Origin: Blasia pusilla
Taxonomy: Eukaryota > Marchantiophyta > Marchantiopsida > Blasiales
Reading direction: 5' to 3'
Assembly (NCBI GenBank): GCA_050084515.1
Contig: CM114272.1
Location: 17,794,001-17,858,000, forward strand
Length of the DNA: 64,000 nucleotides
Shown: one piece after another, positions 45,820 through 56,689 of the stretch
Numbering within the stretch: the stretch's first letter is position 1
Layout: each line of letters opens with the position of its first letter
Notes under the pieces: model-generated
Databases searched by the model: none
Seen by the model: the letters and a program-made list of their open reading frames with translations, nothing else
Told to the model about the DNA's origin: nothing
Position numbers and translations under genes: made by a program

Positions 45820-48655
45820 CAGGCTGCCACCCTGAGAATTCCTTCGTGATCCATAATCATGCTAGTGTGGAGCCAGTGCAGATGGATAAGCGGGACCGCC
45901 CAGGAAGATCTGACTGCACCTTACACCGAAACCAACGTCAAAGTTCTGCCTTGGATCAGCGTACCCTACATGGATAAATGACTCAAGCTGGGTTCCCACT
46001 CCATGGCAATGTCAGGTGAAGAGCGAGTACGTGGGAGATCAGGAGGCTCAGAATTCTGGAAGTCGCCCTGGAAGTGCGGTGTAATCAGAATATCATTTTT
46101 GCGTTGGACACAGGGCTAATAGTCCATTAATGAAAAACTCCTCCCCAGCATCCCTAGGTGAAGGGTGGGGTGGCGGGGGGAGGGGATGGGGATTTAACCG
46201 GATCCCGATTCCCACAGAATCCTTAAGTGAACCCCTTCCGATTCTCCCAGACTCCCCAAGTGAACCTCCTGAGCTTTGCATACTCGAAGATGTTTAGATG
46301 AGCCTTCGTCTCGCATGGGCAGTGCGGAATGTGACGGTTGTAGAGATACCGTTCACCCTGGACGCAGTAAGGACGAGAAAAGTCGTGTCTTTCAGCTCAT
46401 TTATAACGTCGCACGCCCATTCCTTCTGCCCACTACACGCCTTTCTCCTTGTTGGCTGCCGCGCCCCCAGCGTCCTCTGCTCCGTAACCTTTTCACATCC
46501 TTCCACCACCTCACCCTCCTCACGTCGCGTGTCCCACAGTCCCACTCTGTTGCCTTCCCAGATCCTCGCGCCACTTCTCCACGGGGAACCTACCACCATA
46601 CCTCATACTTGTGCGGGCTCCCTGTCCGTAACCTTGAAGGTCCTTCTTCTCTTGTAGAATGGGGGCTTCACCTGTGTCTGTGCCTGCCTTCCCACGACCA
46701 ACATGTGTGCGAGTGTTTCCGGCGACCGCATTTAGGGTTAGCGAGTTGCGAACGGACACGTGTGAGTGCGCGTTTTCACCGACCGCTTTTTTCACTTAGG
46801 GTTTGCCATTCGCAACGGACACCTGTGAGTGAGGAAGGAAAGAACAGAAACGATCTGCCACGCGCCGAGACCGTCCATCGCATTCCGTATGCGAGGGCCA
46901 GGAAAGGGGCGGCTGGAACGGAACTGCCGTAGAAGATTTTGTGGACCCACCATACCGGATTTTACGGAGATGAGGAAAAAAAATAATTGGAATTGGGAAA
47001 ACATGTTTTATGCATGAGGTAGTTAGTTTCTACAATTATACTATAAACCGAGCATGGGGGTTACTAAAAGGGGAAGGACAGAAAAAAACACCTCTCTATA
47101 AGAAGTGAAGCATTAGAAAAGGTACTTTAAGAGGCACTAGCAAGACTATTTTTCCCTCATGCTATGCTACAATCTGCTACCTACCTTTCATTTTTGGCCA
47201 AAGGGATTGTGCACAAATGTCCGTATTGGGTTGGTTAGTTACATGTGTAAGGCAGGGGCTAATGTATCCACACAAGTATGTGATAGTTATGATAGTTCCT
47301 ATTGTATAACTAGAGCCTGCAAAGCCGAAGTTGGAGACACGGAGCACTGGTGGGTGGAGGTGAAACTGGAGTCCTCGGTGGTGAAGTTGGAGCTCATGGC
47401 CAAGGGAAAGATGGGAAGGGAGATCACCCTGAGGTGTATCGATGACCTCAGGACTGCTTTCCACTGAGACGAAGTGTGAAACAAAGAGTAACCAGCCGAA
47501 GGTCAAGGAGATGGCTATGAAGATGCACCGAGAGCGCAGACGACTATTGTGGCTCGATTTACGTAGTTGATTCACTTGAAGAGGTCATGGAAGAGCCGAC
47601 GGATGGCAATTCTTTGAGTGCGGCTGCATAGCCCGAGACTGACTCCATTGTAGAGTAGTGAACCAAGATCCGTTTGTGTTGATGAATTCAAACATCTCAA
47701 GTCGCGTTGTGCGTTGGTCTTCGATGCCGAGACTCTTCCGGCGGGAAGAGTAAGCTCTACCATCGTGGATCTGACCGTTTTGGGATCCTTTAGGATCGTA
47801 CGCCTCGGAAGCCCTTTGAGCGAGACGATTGCACAACTCCGTAGCTATTGTCTCTCGAAAAGTGCATAGTTTAGACGCTTTGGTGATTTAGGTTTGGTGA
47901 ACCTGACAGTGTAGGCAAATCAATCTCGGAGATGACTTTGGTTGTCGCACCACCTTGTGCAGGACTCATACTAACTACTTTCTTGTTCTCTCTGCTTCAC
48001 GTCTCAGCCGCATACTCTCCATGTCACGTTTTCATCATTGTACAAAGGAGGTTCATCTTTGGGCACAAATTCTTTCAAATCTTTCTTACTAGCATTTATC
48101 AATATGGCTTGTATGAAAATTTTCCATTTGAACTCCTCAAAGTCTCCCCAAAGGAGGCGAAAGTAGTGATATAGCAGCGCGTACTACCTTACATTGTGCT
48201 TTATTTTGAGTTTGAGTGCATGTGTTGACAGTCGAGTATGAAATTCGTTAACCTCCACCACACTTCCGAGTTCCTATTTTGGACCTCGGGAGCTATATTG
48301 AGACATATCACCATCCTGCGGGGTTGGAGAGTGTCCGCCTAATTAGGGTCCAACGCTCATGGTGACTTGGTCAAATCAAGTACTGAGATTTTTTAGAGGA
48401 TCATGAGATAGTGGCACCTGTTGTCAGAACTCACAATCTATCTTAGGACGGATTGCGGAGCACGATGTTGTTTCCCAAGCACAAGAGTCATTTTTTGAGT
48501 GAGGGATTGAGCACACGCGGGTTTGACGCTCGATCTTTATGGGAAAACAATTTGTGGAGCGTTTTGTGTCGGTGGAGCTCGACTAGGAGGAGCAGATCAT
48601 TAATTTGGCTTCATCTCATTCAAATCTTCTCCTCTCCTTTCCTTCTCCCTTGCTA
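45820..48655. other. Unassigned region downstream of the RNA-binding gene
   Basis: Open frames up to 218 codons (46276-46932) overlap on both strands and look compositional. 46736-46830 has a direct repeat (CGAACGGACACGTGTGAGTG against CGCAACGGACACCTGTGAGT). A minus-strand frame at 47836-47585 (RLAQRASEAYDPKGSQNGQI) looks slightly protein-like but has no known motif. Nothing firmer can be said. Confidence 0.4.
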
Positions 48656-48659
48656 TCTT

Positions 48660-48801
48660 CAAGTCGGCGTATATTTGCACCTTTGCACTCTTTGTCTACA
48701 ATTCCGCACGAACATGCCTTGATCGAGCATGGATGGCATTTGTAGCACCCCTCGAATCAGTCTTGAAATCTCCCGAATAACTAAACTCGGCCGCTCCGTT
48801 G
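48660..48801 (-). repeat. LTR-like direct repeat, left copy
   Basis: About 142 bp, nearly 90 percent identical by eye to 53722-53861 in the same orientation. The homology stops at 48801. Confidence 0.75.
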
Positions 48802-48803
48802 TG

Positions 48804-49520
48804 TCGTGCGCATACACTTCGCTAGACAACCCACATCGCTGGTCACATCTACATACCACACTATATCGATCTTTCCCAATATACGGATAGATCCACACAT
48901 AAATGAAACATACTCACGCATATACACTGGGACCCCACAATAAAATCAAGAGTAGCAGCTCACCACTCATGAATCTACATCAGTAAATCGAACCATATCC
49001 ATCCTCTGCTATGAGGGAATTCGAACGCTAGTACCGTAATCTCTTACACACCCACACACGTCTATGCAAGAGAGGCGCTCCTAAGGCTCAACATGAGAAA
49101 GATGGCTTTAGAAAGCCATCTTTCTCATTCTTATACCCTTGGAAAGAGCCAAAAGGCTCTTTCCCCAAAAACAGCCCTCCAAACGGTAACCTGCGTGCAC
49201 ATGTTACAACAGGTCACCGGACAGCCTAAAACCAAAATAGGGAAATCTCCATAATCGACGTTCCCAACACAACAGACCTGTCGTCAACCTCATCCCGGGA
49301 CGAAGTTACACCCGAATAGCCTGCTGACTCTCTATGTCGTCGACGCGATAGAACTCTACCTATGTCGAAATAAGATGTGACAGTTGTCGTGCGCATACAC
49401 ATCGCTACACAACCCACATCGATGGTCACATCTACATACCACACAATACCAATCTTCCCCAACATACAGGTAGATCCACATATAAATGAAACCTTGCGCA
49501 TATACACTGGGATCCCAGAA
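48804..49520. repeat. Internal duplication in the 3' LTR region
   Basis: A block of about 140 bp starting 'gtcgtgcgcatacac' at 48807 is repeated at 49386 ('gtcacatctacataccacac' in both; 'gcatatacactggga' at the ends). A further weak copy occurs near 61535-61580. Confidence 0.75.
49095..49164 (-). other. Twin perfect hairpins in the LTR
   Basis: 49095-49126 is a 15-bp perfect inverted repeat around a 2-nt centre (arms GAGAAAGATGGCTTT / AAAGCCATCTTTCTC). 49141-49164 is a 10-bp perfect inverted repeat with an AAAA loop (GGAAAGAGCC / GGCTCTTTCC). A degenerate version in opposite orientation is found at about 56750-56820 in copy 4. Confidence 0.75.
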
Positions 49521-49940
49521 CCGCCCCCTAGCTGGCAGTTGGGTCCCCCTAACTCCAGATAGCACACACATATGTACCTGACAAGATCTCCTATCCTACA
49601 CATCTAGCACCATCGGTGCCGTCATCCCCACAACACTGCCACACTACAACACTCCCCCGTGTTGTTCCCTCCAAAAAGATCTAGCACTCTCGTATCTTGC
49701 TCTAAATATAGACACGGCTCCACGCGTGTCTCAAGAGCTCATCTGCACTCCACCCATCTCGATGCTCGTCCCCAATGACAATAAAGCAACTCTACACCAT
49801 GGGAAAAGACATCCACCATGGCATGTCTCTCCGTGGGACTATCCGCTACATGAATGTCCTCCACATGTGTGCTCCTCTCCTTGAACCCTCCTAATCAGCG
49901 AACACTACCTGCGAATGTTGCCAACGTGGTCACCGCATCC

Positions 49941-50645
49941 TCATGTGGTTGACCACCCAGTAACTCCTGCAAAATACACCGGTAGATGGCTCACCTGTGG
50001 ATCACGTGATCTCCATCCTAGTCGATATGAAACCGTCTCCTCCCAAAAATCCAGAATAAAACCAAGGGGATACAACACCGTACTCCCTACCAACAGATTA
50101 TACGACTCTGCCGGTGTTGTAATCGCCTGAGTGCGCACCATCGCACTATCCGACTCATGCTTTGGCTGGAATCTAATCACCAACTCTAGTCGAGTCATGT
50201 ACTGCGTGGGTGATAGGCCCCCAATAGAGGTATGTATCTGAAAGGGACAACGCTCGATGTCGCCTTTCCATAAACCCAACACCAAACACGCCACCTTCCC
50301 TAACATCAAGGGTTGCACTCCCGAATCAAGTAAGACGTGTTGCAGGTGGTACACCGTACCTGTGGGACTAACCAAGCAAAAATCTCTTGCTCGGTTATCC
50401 AACAACACCACACCTTGTGTGATCATAGCTCGCTCTATCGTTGGCCTAGCTGGCATATCTACCAACTTTGCCGTCGGAGCATGCCATGACTCAGTGGGGG
50501 ACGTCCCGAGTACCTGCTCCAAGGGCAAGTCCACCACCTCCTCAACTACCTCTGAACGAGAGGCAGTCACCTCTCCACACTCACACAACGTGGCGTCCAA
50601 CCGGAACACCTCCGCTGGTCCAACTCCCAACATTGCCAACTCCAT
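49941..50645 (-). CDS. Retropepsin-like protease of copy 3, open reading frame
   Basis: An uninterrupted minus-strand frame of 234 residues, starting MELAMLGVGPAEVFRL. An aspartic protease active site is visible as 'HVLLDSGVQPLMLGK' (about residues 102-116), with the DSG triad intact. The flap and C-terminal parts are represented by 'CPFQIHTSIGGLSP' and 'NLLVGSTVLYPLGFILDF'. In retroelements this enzyme matures the gag polyprotein. It lies just downstream of gag on the same strand and is probably expressed with it. It is the only copy of four in the window with an intact active site. The real polyprotein start may be in gag; the ATG is only the first in the open frame. Confidence 0.65.
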   Translation of the reverse strand: MELAMLGVGPAEVFRLDATLCECGEVTASRSEVVEEVVDLPLEQVLGTSPTESWHAPTAKLVDMPARPTIERAMITQGVVLLDNRARDFCLVSPTGTVYHLQHVLLDSGVQPLMLGKVACLVLGLWKGDIERCPFQIHTSIGGLSPTQYMTRLELVIRFQPKHESDSAMVRTQAITTPAESYNLLVGSTVLYPLGFILDFWEETVSYRLGWRSRDPQVSHLPVYFAGVTGWSTT

Positions 50646-50792
50646 AACGGAAAATGATGAAGCCTAGCTCAACCTAGTGGCCACCTCCAACAACGTGGTC
50701 GACACTCGCTCCACCCAAGTCAGCATACGATTTGTCTCTTCAACTCCTCGTGACGTTGATGCACTTGCCTGACCTGTAGGCACCACTGGTCA

Positions 50793-52303
50793 TCAAGGCA
50801 CCATTAAAGGTGTGTGTAGTGCCTCTGACAACGTGAACGACTGTGAAACCCTGGCCTGTCGCCCATCAGTCCCCGCCTGTGGGTCAATCTCAACCCCACT
50901 TCTCGATGGCTCCGTTACTCTCGCAGCATCCCAAGTCACCACCACAGTAGCCTCAACCTGAGTTGCACTACACATAAACCTCAAACCCGTGTTGTCCTCC
51001 CACGTATCCTGATACGACGTGGAGGCTAGAGCCACACTAGCTACTCTCGGCTCCGTACCTATCATTGGCTGCATCATCATCATGGCAACAATCCTCTGCG
51101 CCAACTGATCGATGCAAGTGAGGAGCGCTGCATAGGGTGCACGTCCTCCATCTCCCCTGACTGCTGGTGGAACTCTACCACCACCATCATCAACTCCTCG
51201 ATCTCCACCAACTCTCTCGCCCCCAGGCCCTCTGCCTTCCTCTAGACGTACCGCTCCGTGAAGATCAAAACACCTATCCCTAGTGTGACCATATCGGTGA
51301 CAATGATCACACTGCAATTGTGGTGGGGCCATCCTCTATGGCTTCTGAGCAATCGGAGGCGCCCGTGGCCCTCTCCCATGTTGTGGGCAGTCCCTTTGCC
51401 TATGTGGCCCACCACACGTCCAACAAGCCAACTCTGGTCCCTGCTAGGAAACATATGTCGGAACGGGTTGTTGCCTCATTGGCTCACGATACCCGCCTTG
51501 CTCTCTTGGCCCATCAGCCCGCATTTGAGGTACTAGTGCATGTTGGGGCACTTGTGGGTCTACTCCTACTTTTTGACCCGTCGTATCCCGCGAAAATCTT
51601 GTGGTCATCACCTGCTCTTCACTCATGTTGAGCTCTACTCGCTCAGACAACTCGAAGACCACCTTCAATGTGGGCTTTGCCGTGTGAAGCAACATCGCAT
51701 CCAAAACTCTCCTCTGTTGCTCTTCGTCTAGCACCCCCTACCAATACTGCACTGACTGCATCTCAGTGACCCCATATGTGGCAACAATCAACGGTCGCAT
51801 GCGCTTGAACGCCTCCCTCTGACTCTCACCCGATCTTCGCTAAAAATCTTGTAGACTCTTCAGCTTGTCGATCCGCACGCCCTGGTAGCTCCTCCCCAAC
51901 TATCAGAAGAACTCCACTGTAGGACTGAAACTTGTTGGTCCTCTACCACAAGACGTCTCTACCATCTCACCACTCTCAGAGCCATCCTTTTCATCTAGTC
52001 CCCGGGCTGATGGTGTAGGCCTCTCCGCCCTCACTATCCCATCATACGCCTCGTGTGTACTAGTGGACACATACCCTAGAGCCCAATACACCCTCCAGGC
52101 ATCGATCTCTACAGAGTATAGAGATCGGAACTCCATGTAGTCATCCATGGCAAACCCTCCAAGTGCTGGAACAACCCCTTCCATGCCATAAAAGGGTTGA
52201 ATCGCGTAGGGATCCGTGTCTCTTGGAAGTCGCACCACGTGTCAAACTCCTGGATGAAGTCATCTAAATCTATGGTGCCTACAGCACCTGAGAAATGACG
52301 CAT
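50793..52303 (-). pseudogene. gag of copy 3 with two zinc knuckles
   Basis: Begins near 52303 ('DLDDFIQEFDTWCDFQ'). It shows 'FNPFMAWKGLFQHLEGLP', a Glu-rich helical part ('SEEQVMTTRFSRD'), knuckle 1 CWTCGGPHRQRDC (about 51421-51383), an in-frame TAG at 51538-51536 of the minus reading given on the plus strand as 51336-51338, and knuckle 2 CDHCHRYGHTRDRC (about 51314-51273). From the ATG after the TAG an open frame of 179 codons (51332-50793) carries knuckle 2 and the linker 'SQSFTLSEALHTPL'. A TAG at 51840-51842 stands where copy 1 has CAG. Gag would form the particle and bind RNA. Confidence 0.7.
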
Positions 52304-53367
52304 GCCCTAGTGGCCCATGCCGTAAATCTCTCTCCACGTATCACGGTTCCCGTCCGCGATCTCGTCACCAGACCCGCTCTCTAGTGATGACGATCCTGCC
52401 ACAGATGGGAGTCGGGGTGGTTCCTCACTCAAAACCCCTCGATACCTCATACCACTCCGTGTCACTCCACTACCACTGCTCTTACTACCCCGTTCTTCCC
52501 AACCGTGGAAGAACGTCGTGATGACAACCCTGTCTTACCCGCTCAAGCACCCAAACTCACCAAGAGTCTCCCACACTCCTCACTAGCTCACGTACGCTAA
52601 TGGTAATCCCGTGACGACACACCTGGACTCACGCACACTCAACTCTCAGGCTCACAATGAGCCTCCCGACTAACTCACCTGCACTACTAATACTCTCAAA
52701 TCATACATGAGATCCCTACTCGGCAAGCGCCGTATATCCACCAAAATGCTATACATGAAAAGATTCTACACTCCTCACCATTGCTACACTTGTCTAACAC
52801 CAAAAACTACCCGATACCCAACACTCCCAATCACACAAGATAAGTGCGGGAAAAGGGACTCGAATGGGTAACCTAATCACGCCCACCAACCTACTACACT
52901 ATCAACACTCACTCCTCCATGTGGTGCGGCAACCTCTATAGCACAACCATCTCCCCATATAGCACGTCAATCCTCCCGTCAACATCGTCGCGTGTGTTTC
53001 CATCACAACCCTCGCACCCATAATCGATGACGGACTATCAAGTTGGCCCCCAATCAACTCGCAATAACTGCCAAACTCCTGTCGCAAATCCCACCATGCT
53101 TGCGAAACACCAAGTCTCACAAACTCTCTCCCACAACGTAACTTGCCTCAACCATATAGCCTGAACCAACCACGTCCAGTTCCTTGCTCTACCATTTCGG
53201 CCTGTGCCCCAACCACATCTGCCCTACCGACCACGTCCACCCTGACCCCTACTACGTCCGCCTTTGGCCCCAACCACGTGCACTCTGGCCCGCCTACCAT
53301 GTCTGCACTCAACCACGTCTCCTACCTCTCCTACCACATCCGACACGAGGACCTATGCACCCATTGA

Positions 53368-53400
53368 CTGTGCGAGGGGGGGGGGGCCTCCCCCCCACCC
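53368..53400. repeat. G-run / C-run inverted pair
   Basis: Eleven G followed directly by CCTCCCCCCC; it can form a hairpin or, on one strand, a G-rich structure. It lies in the leader of copy 3. Confidence 0.8.
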
Positions 53401-53721
53401 TTTAGCTTCCAACCTCCTGCGCGGCGCTTCTCGACCCGCCTCTCCTGGCTATTACCCCCAGCGGACTCCCTACAAATCTACCCCAACCTAACGTGTTGTG
53501 ACCTAACCCTGTAACCTGATCCCGTCAAGACCTAACAGCTACCTTGCATTGTGACCTAAATGGTTGCGGCTTCAACTTAGCCGCCTTTACTCAACAACCC
53601 CCCCAAGGCTACAAGACCAAACTCTCTCTTCCCTCTCTTTCCCAACACTTGTTCGTGTACATCTGACACCAAAACCCGCGCTACACTCTGCTGCTGTCCC
53701 CCATGAACCCTCACCAACAAA

Positions 53722-53861
53722 GTTGGCGTATATCTACGCCTTTGCACTCTTTGTCTAGAATTCCGCAAGAACATGCCTTGATCGAGCATGGATGGCATGT
53801 GTAGCACCCCTTGAATCAGTCTTGAAATCTCCCGAATGACTAAACTTTGCCGCTCCGTTGA
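53722..53861 (-). repeat. LTR-like direct repeat, right copy
   Basis: Partner of 48660-48801; ends at 53861, where the sequences diverge abruptly. Confidence 0.75.
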
Positions 53862-54830
53862 CTTAGAAATCGGCAGTGGAAATTCATGAGAATCCACTTT
53901 TTGGCCCTTAATTGGATGCAATGTAGGAGATTTGCGACAAACTTCCACTGATTCAATTACCTCCGATCTCTGAATCCTTCGACTTCGAGTTGTAACGCTG
54001 ATGGGCGATTCTGTGAGAATCGGATGTAGCGAGGTGTTCTCAAATAGATTACTGTGGTCCATAGACTAGGGAGCAAATGCTACAATCTTGGAGGGACAAT
54101 TGTACAAGTTTTAAAATCATTGGTAGACTTGAAGTACATGCACACTCAAATGCAAGAAAACATAAGCAGGGAGGTTCATCAAATTGGCCATCTACCATAA
54201 ATCTTTAAAGTCACTGACATGAGAACTCTGATTCGGCATCCACGGTTATCCTTCGCCACAATTTGAGAAGATCCCTTCACTTCACTTCAGGGAATTTCTC
54301 AAACAATGCAGGGGACATCTAAATTGGTCGTTTTCATTATAATCTAAGATACCTCACACCTGAGCGGCATTGATCTCGCACACTAAGCGTATGTATGCAT
54401 TTGGTGCTTGAGGTATTGCCTTAAAACCCTTCAACGACACCCTTCTTACTCTCTGTCCTATCTCCCCTTGAGACGCTGTCATTTCTACTGCACTTCTGCG
54501 GGTAAGACTTCATTGCCAAGTTTCACAAAAATTTGAACCAGATACCCGTAATATACAACAATATACCTGTAAGATTACCAGACACAATGATAATTTTTCA
54601 TCAAGAGGAAGATCACTCCCATCAGCGGCAACAGTACCTATTGGGCCGAATCAGCAGATAATAACCATTTTGCATTCCGGCCAGTGAGCCCCTCATAAGA
54701 TTCTACCGAGTAAACTCATATCTTCTCACTGGCAAGAAAATGGGAGTGGAGAACTTTCAAAAAAGATCAACGCTTTTCATTATTAAGCCCCGAGGCCTAA
54801 CGCCTATTCATTTCATTCATTCAGTCCTTA
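53862..54830. other. Unassigned sequence
   Basis: No gene or repeat recognised with confidence. Confidence 0.4.
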
Positions 54831-54844
54831 TGACCATAGAACTT

Positions 54845-54880
54845 TGACACCCGTGCATCGCACGGGCTTTCTTACTGGTT
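54845..54880 (+). other. Helitron-like 3' terminus, degenerate
   Basis: CCCGTGCATCGCACGGG is a perfect 7-bp hairpin, followed by 'ctttcttactggt'; the terminal CTAGT is changed to CTGGT. The corresponding 5' end was not found. Confidence 0.45.
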
Positions 54881-54899
54881 AGAATTATAGAAGCAAGGT

Positions 54900-55740
54900 T
54901 CCCATAGGTTTTTAGGACTTCCCAATTTTTTTACTGGTGTTTTCACATTCATTCAGTTTCGGGTATTTTTTCTGGTCCCTTCTCTACTCATTTTTTACAC
55001 TATTATATTGCCCTTGCATTTTTCTGGTCCCTTCTCTACTAATTTCTTACACTAGTATGTTGCCTCAATAGAAGGGCCTTAAAAAGAGTGTCATATTTTT
55101 TGAAATTCGATTAAATTTCAAATCTTAAGTATAATTTTCATTTTCTTAAATCTTAAAAGAGAATAAAATTTCACCTTTAAATTATACCCATCTCCCCTAA
55201 ATAATTTCCATCTCTGTAGAAGTTCAAACAATAACAATTTTTTCCCTTCCTTCCTATACACCAAAATAACATTCATTAAATAAATATTATTTATTAATTT
55301 TAATTTAAAAAATTAGTTTCCTTTCTATTCAAATTCATTTCCCTTTCCCAAAATATCACATGTGAATTAATATGATTATTCTAAAAAATAATCACATTAT
55401 TCATTTAAAATTTTTAATATAATTTTTGTTTTCTACAATATTTGAAGAGTTATAACATTTCACTCTTCTAAGTGAATTACACTCCTCCATTAAAATTTAA
55501 ATGATATCCCAGTCCCCTAAGAAATTTTACCCTTTCATAAAATTTAAACAAAATCTACTCCTTCTCCATTAAAATTTGTTTTCCCTTTTCGTAAAATATG
55601 AATTAAGACATAAATTATAAATTTTGGTTATTTCTCAGAATTATTCCAATTTATGAATAACATGTTTCCTATTTTGTCCTATTATCTCACTATCTTTTCG
55701 TATCATGCATATGGAGTCGTCAATTATAATATAGATTTCT
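54900..55740 (-). mobile_element. AT-rich repeat with a Helitron-like 5' end
   Basis: At 55735 the minus strand starts TCTATATTATAATTGACGAC, resembling the Helitron 5' ends in this window. The body (about 55440-55560) matches 37440-37530 in reverse orientation. A local duplication, 'tctggtcccttctctacta', occurs at about 54970 and 55023. Confidence 0.4.
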
Positions 55741-56229
55741 AATTCTTTGTTGGGGTTTTGTTTTGTAGCTTCCCAAATTATTTCCTTAAAGAGTTTTTTT
55801 GGGGGGTTTACCACTTTATTTCTAGTTGTGTCTTGGACTCATCAATTTTTTTGCTCTTTTTTGCTTTTCTTTCTTTACCCTTGGCAAGATTTGAATGTGA
55901 AAATCCCACAGTTTGGGGCTAGAGGTGCCGATAAATCTCTTCTAAAAATAAAATAAGCCCGTGTCTTCTCTGGTTGTGAAAAACAAAACAAATTATTTTT
56001 TGTGCCTTGCTAACCTTTCACGCCTATGATGAAAGGTTTCACCTTCATCTATTAAGAAAAACCAAATAGTCATACTTGCCAATGATACAATGATAAGTGA
56101 AGCGAAAGTAAGAGTCTAAGGCGAAGGCTCATTTGAGGATATCTTTTGTGATGGTACCCTCTTACATTTTAATGATAGGATTACATCATCTAAAGAAGAA
56201 GATAAATATAACTCAAGGATACCATACAA

Positions 56230-56500
56230 GTAATTGAACTCTATAGCTCTCCTTCATGCATCTACAACTTTTATTTAATCATCATACTTGCTTTTCTAAT
56301 AAAGAACTTCCATGGAGACTCTCATAAGGGCATACAAATGGTTAGAACCCTTAATATTCCTAAGACTTGTTTTAATTACATTTTGAGTACTAAAGGCTCT
56401 TTCATATAATCTTGTACTCACACACTCTGGCTATATTGGAAAAGATAAATAAATTAGTGTGCCTTAGATTCAAAGAAGGACTACAACAAATCATGGGCAA
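56230..56500 (-). pseudogene. hAT transposase C-terminal dimerisation domain remnant
   Basis: The minus strand reads 'ECVSTRLYERAFSTQNVIKT' followed by 'SLRNIKGSNHLYALMRVSME' (about 56440-56310), then a stop and 'KSKYDD'. The pattern [S/C]..ER.FS..N.IKT.LRN......L..LMR.S.E is the hallmark of the hATC domain, which mediates dimerisation of hAT transposases. Only this end is recognisable; upstream catalytic parts were not seen. Confidence 0.75.
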
Positions 56501-56689
56501 TAAGTACTTGAAAGATATCCCATCTTAGTTAGTCGAAAGGTAGAGTTCTAAGAATCAGCAAGTTGTTTGGATGTAACTTTGTTATGAGGTGTCGGATGAA
56601 GTTGGCAACAAGTCTATTGTGTTGGGGTTGTTATTTCTATCAAGCCCGTGTATTGCTAATTTCGGCTAGATAACCTATTCATCAAGTTA

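Larger units (their letters stand above)
48660..53861 (-). mobile_element. Gag-protease LTR retroelement, copy 3 (best preserved)
   Basis: Minus-strand element of about 5.2 kb. LTR-like direct repeats (48660-48801 and 53722-53861) share about 140 bp, for example 'aacatgccttgatcgagcat'. Order on the minus strand: gag (52303 to about 50793) with two zinc knuckles, protease (50645-49941), a short conserved tail (about 49870-49740), then a 3' LTR region with twin hairpins. No reverse transcriptase, RNase H or integrase was recognised between the repeats. Copy 4 ends the same way, so the family may be non-autonomous. The right LTR appears truncated, since homology stops at 53861. Confidence 0.7.

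Noticed and set aside
46276-46932. 218-codon open frame
   Set aside because: Overlapped by several frames on both strands, Cys/His/Arg-rich without a pattern; looks like a product of base composition.
50257-50667. 136-codon plus-strand frame
   Set aside because: Antisense of the intact protease frame of copy 3.
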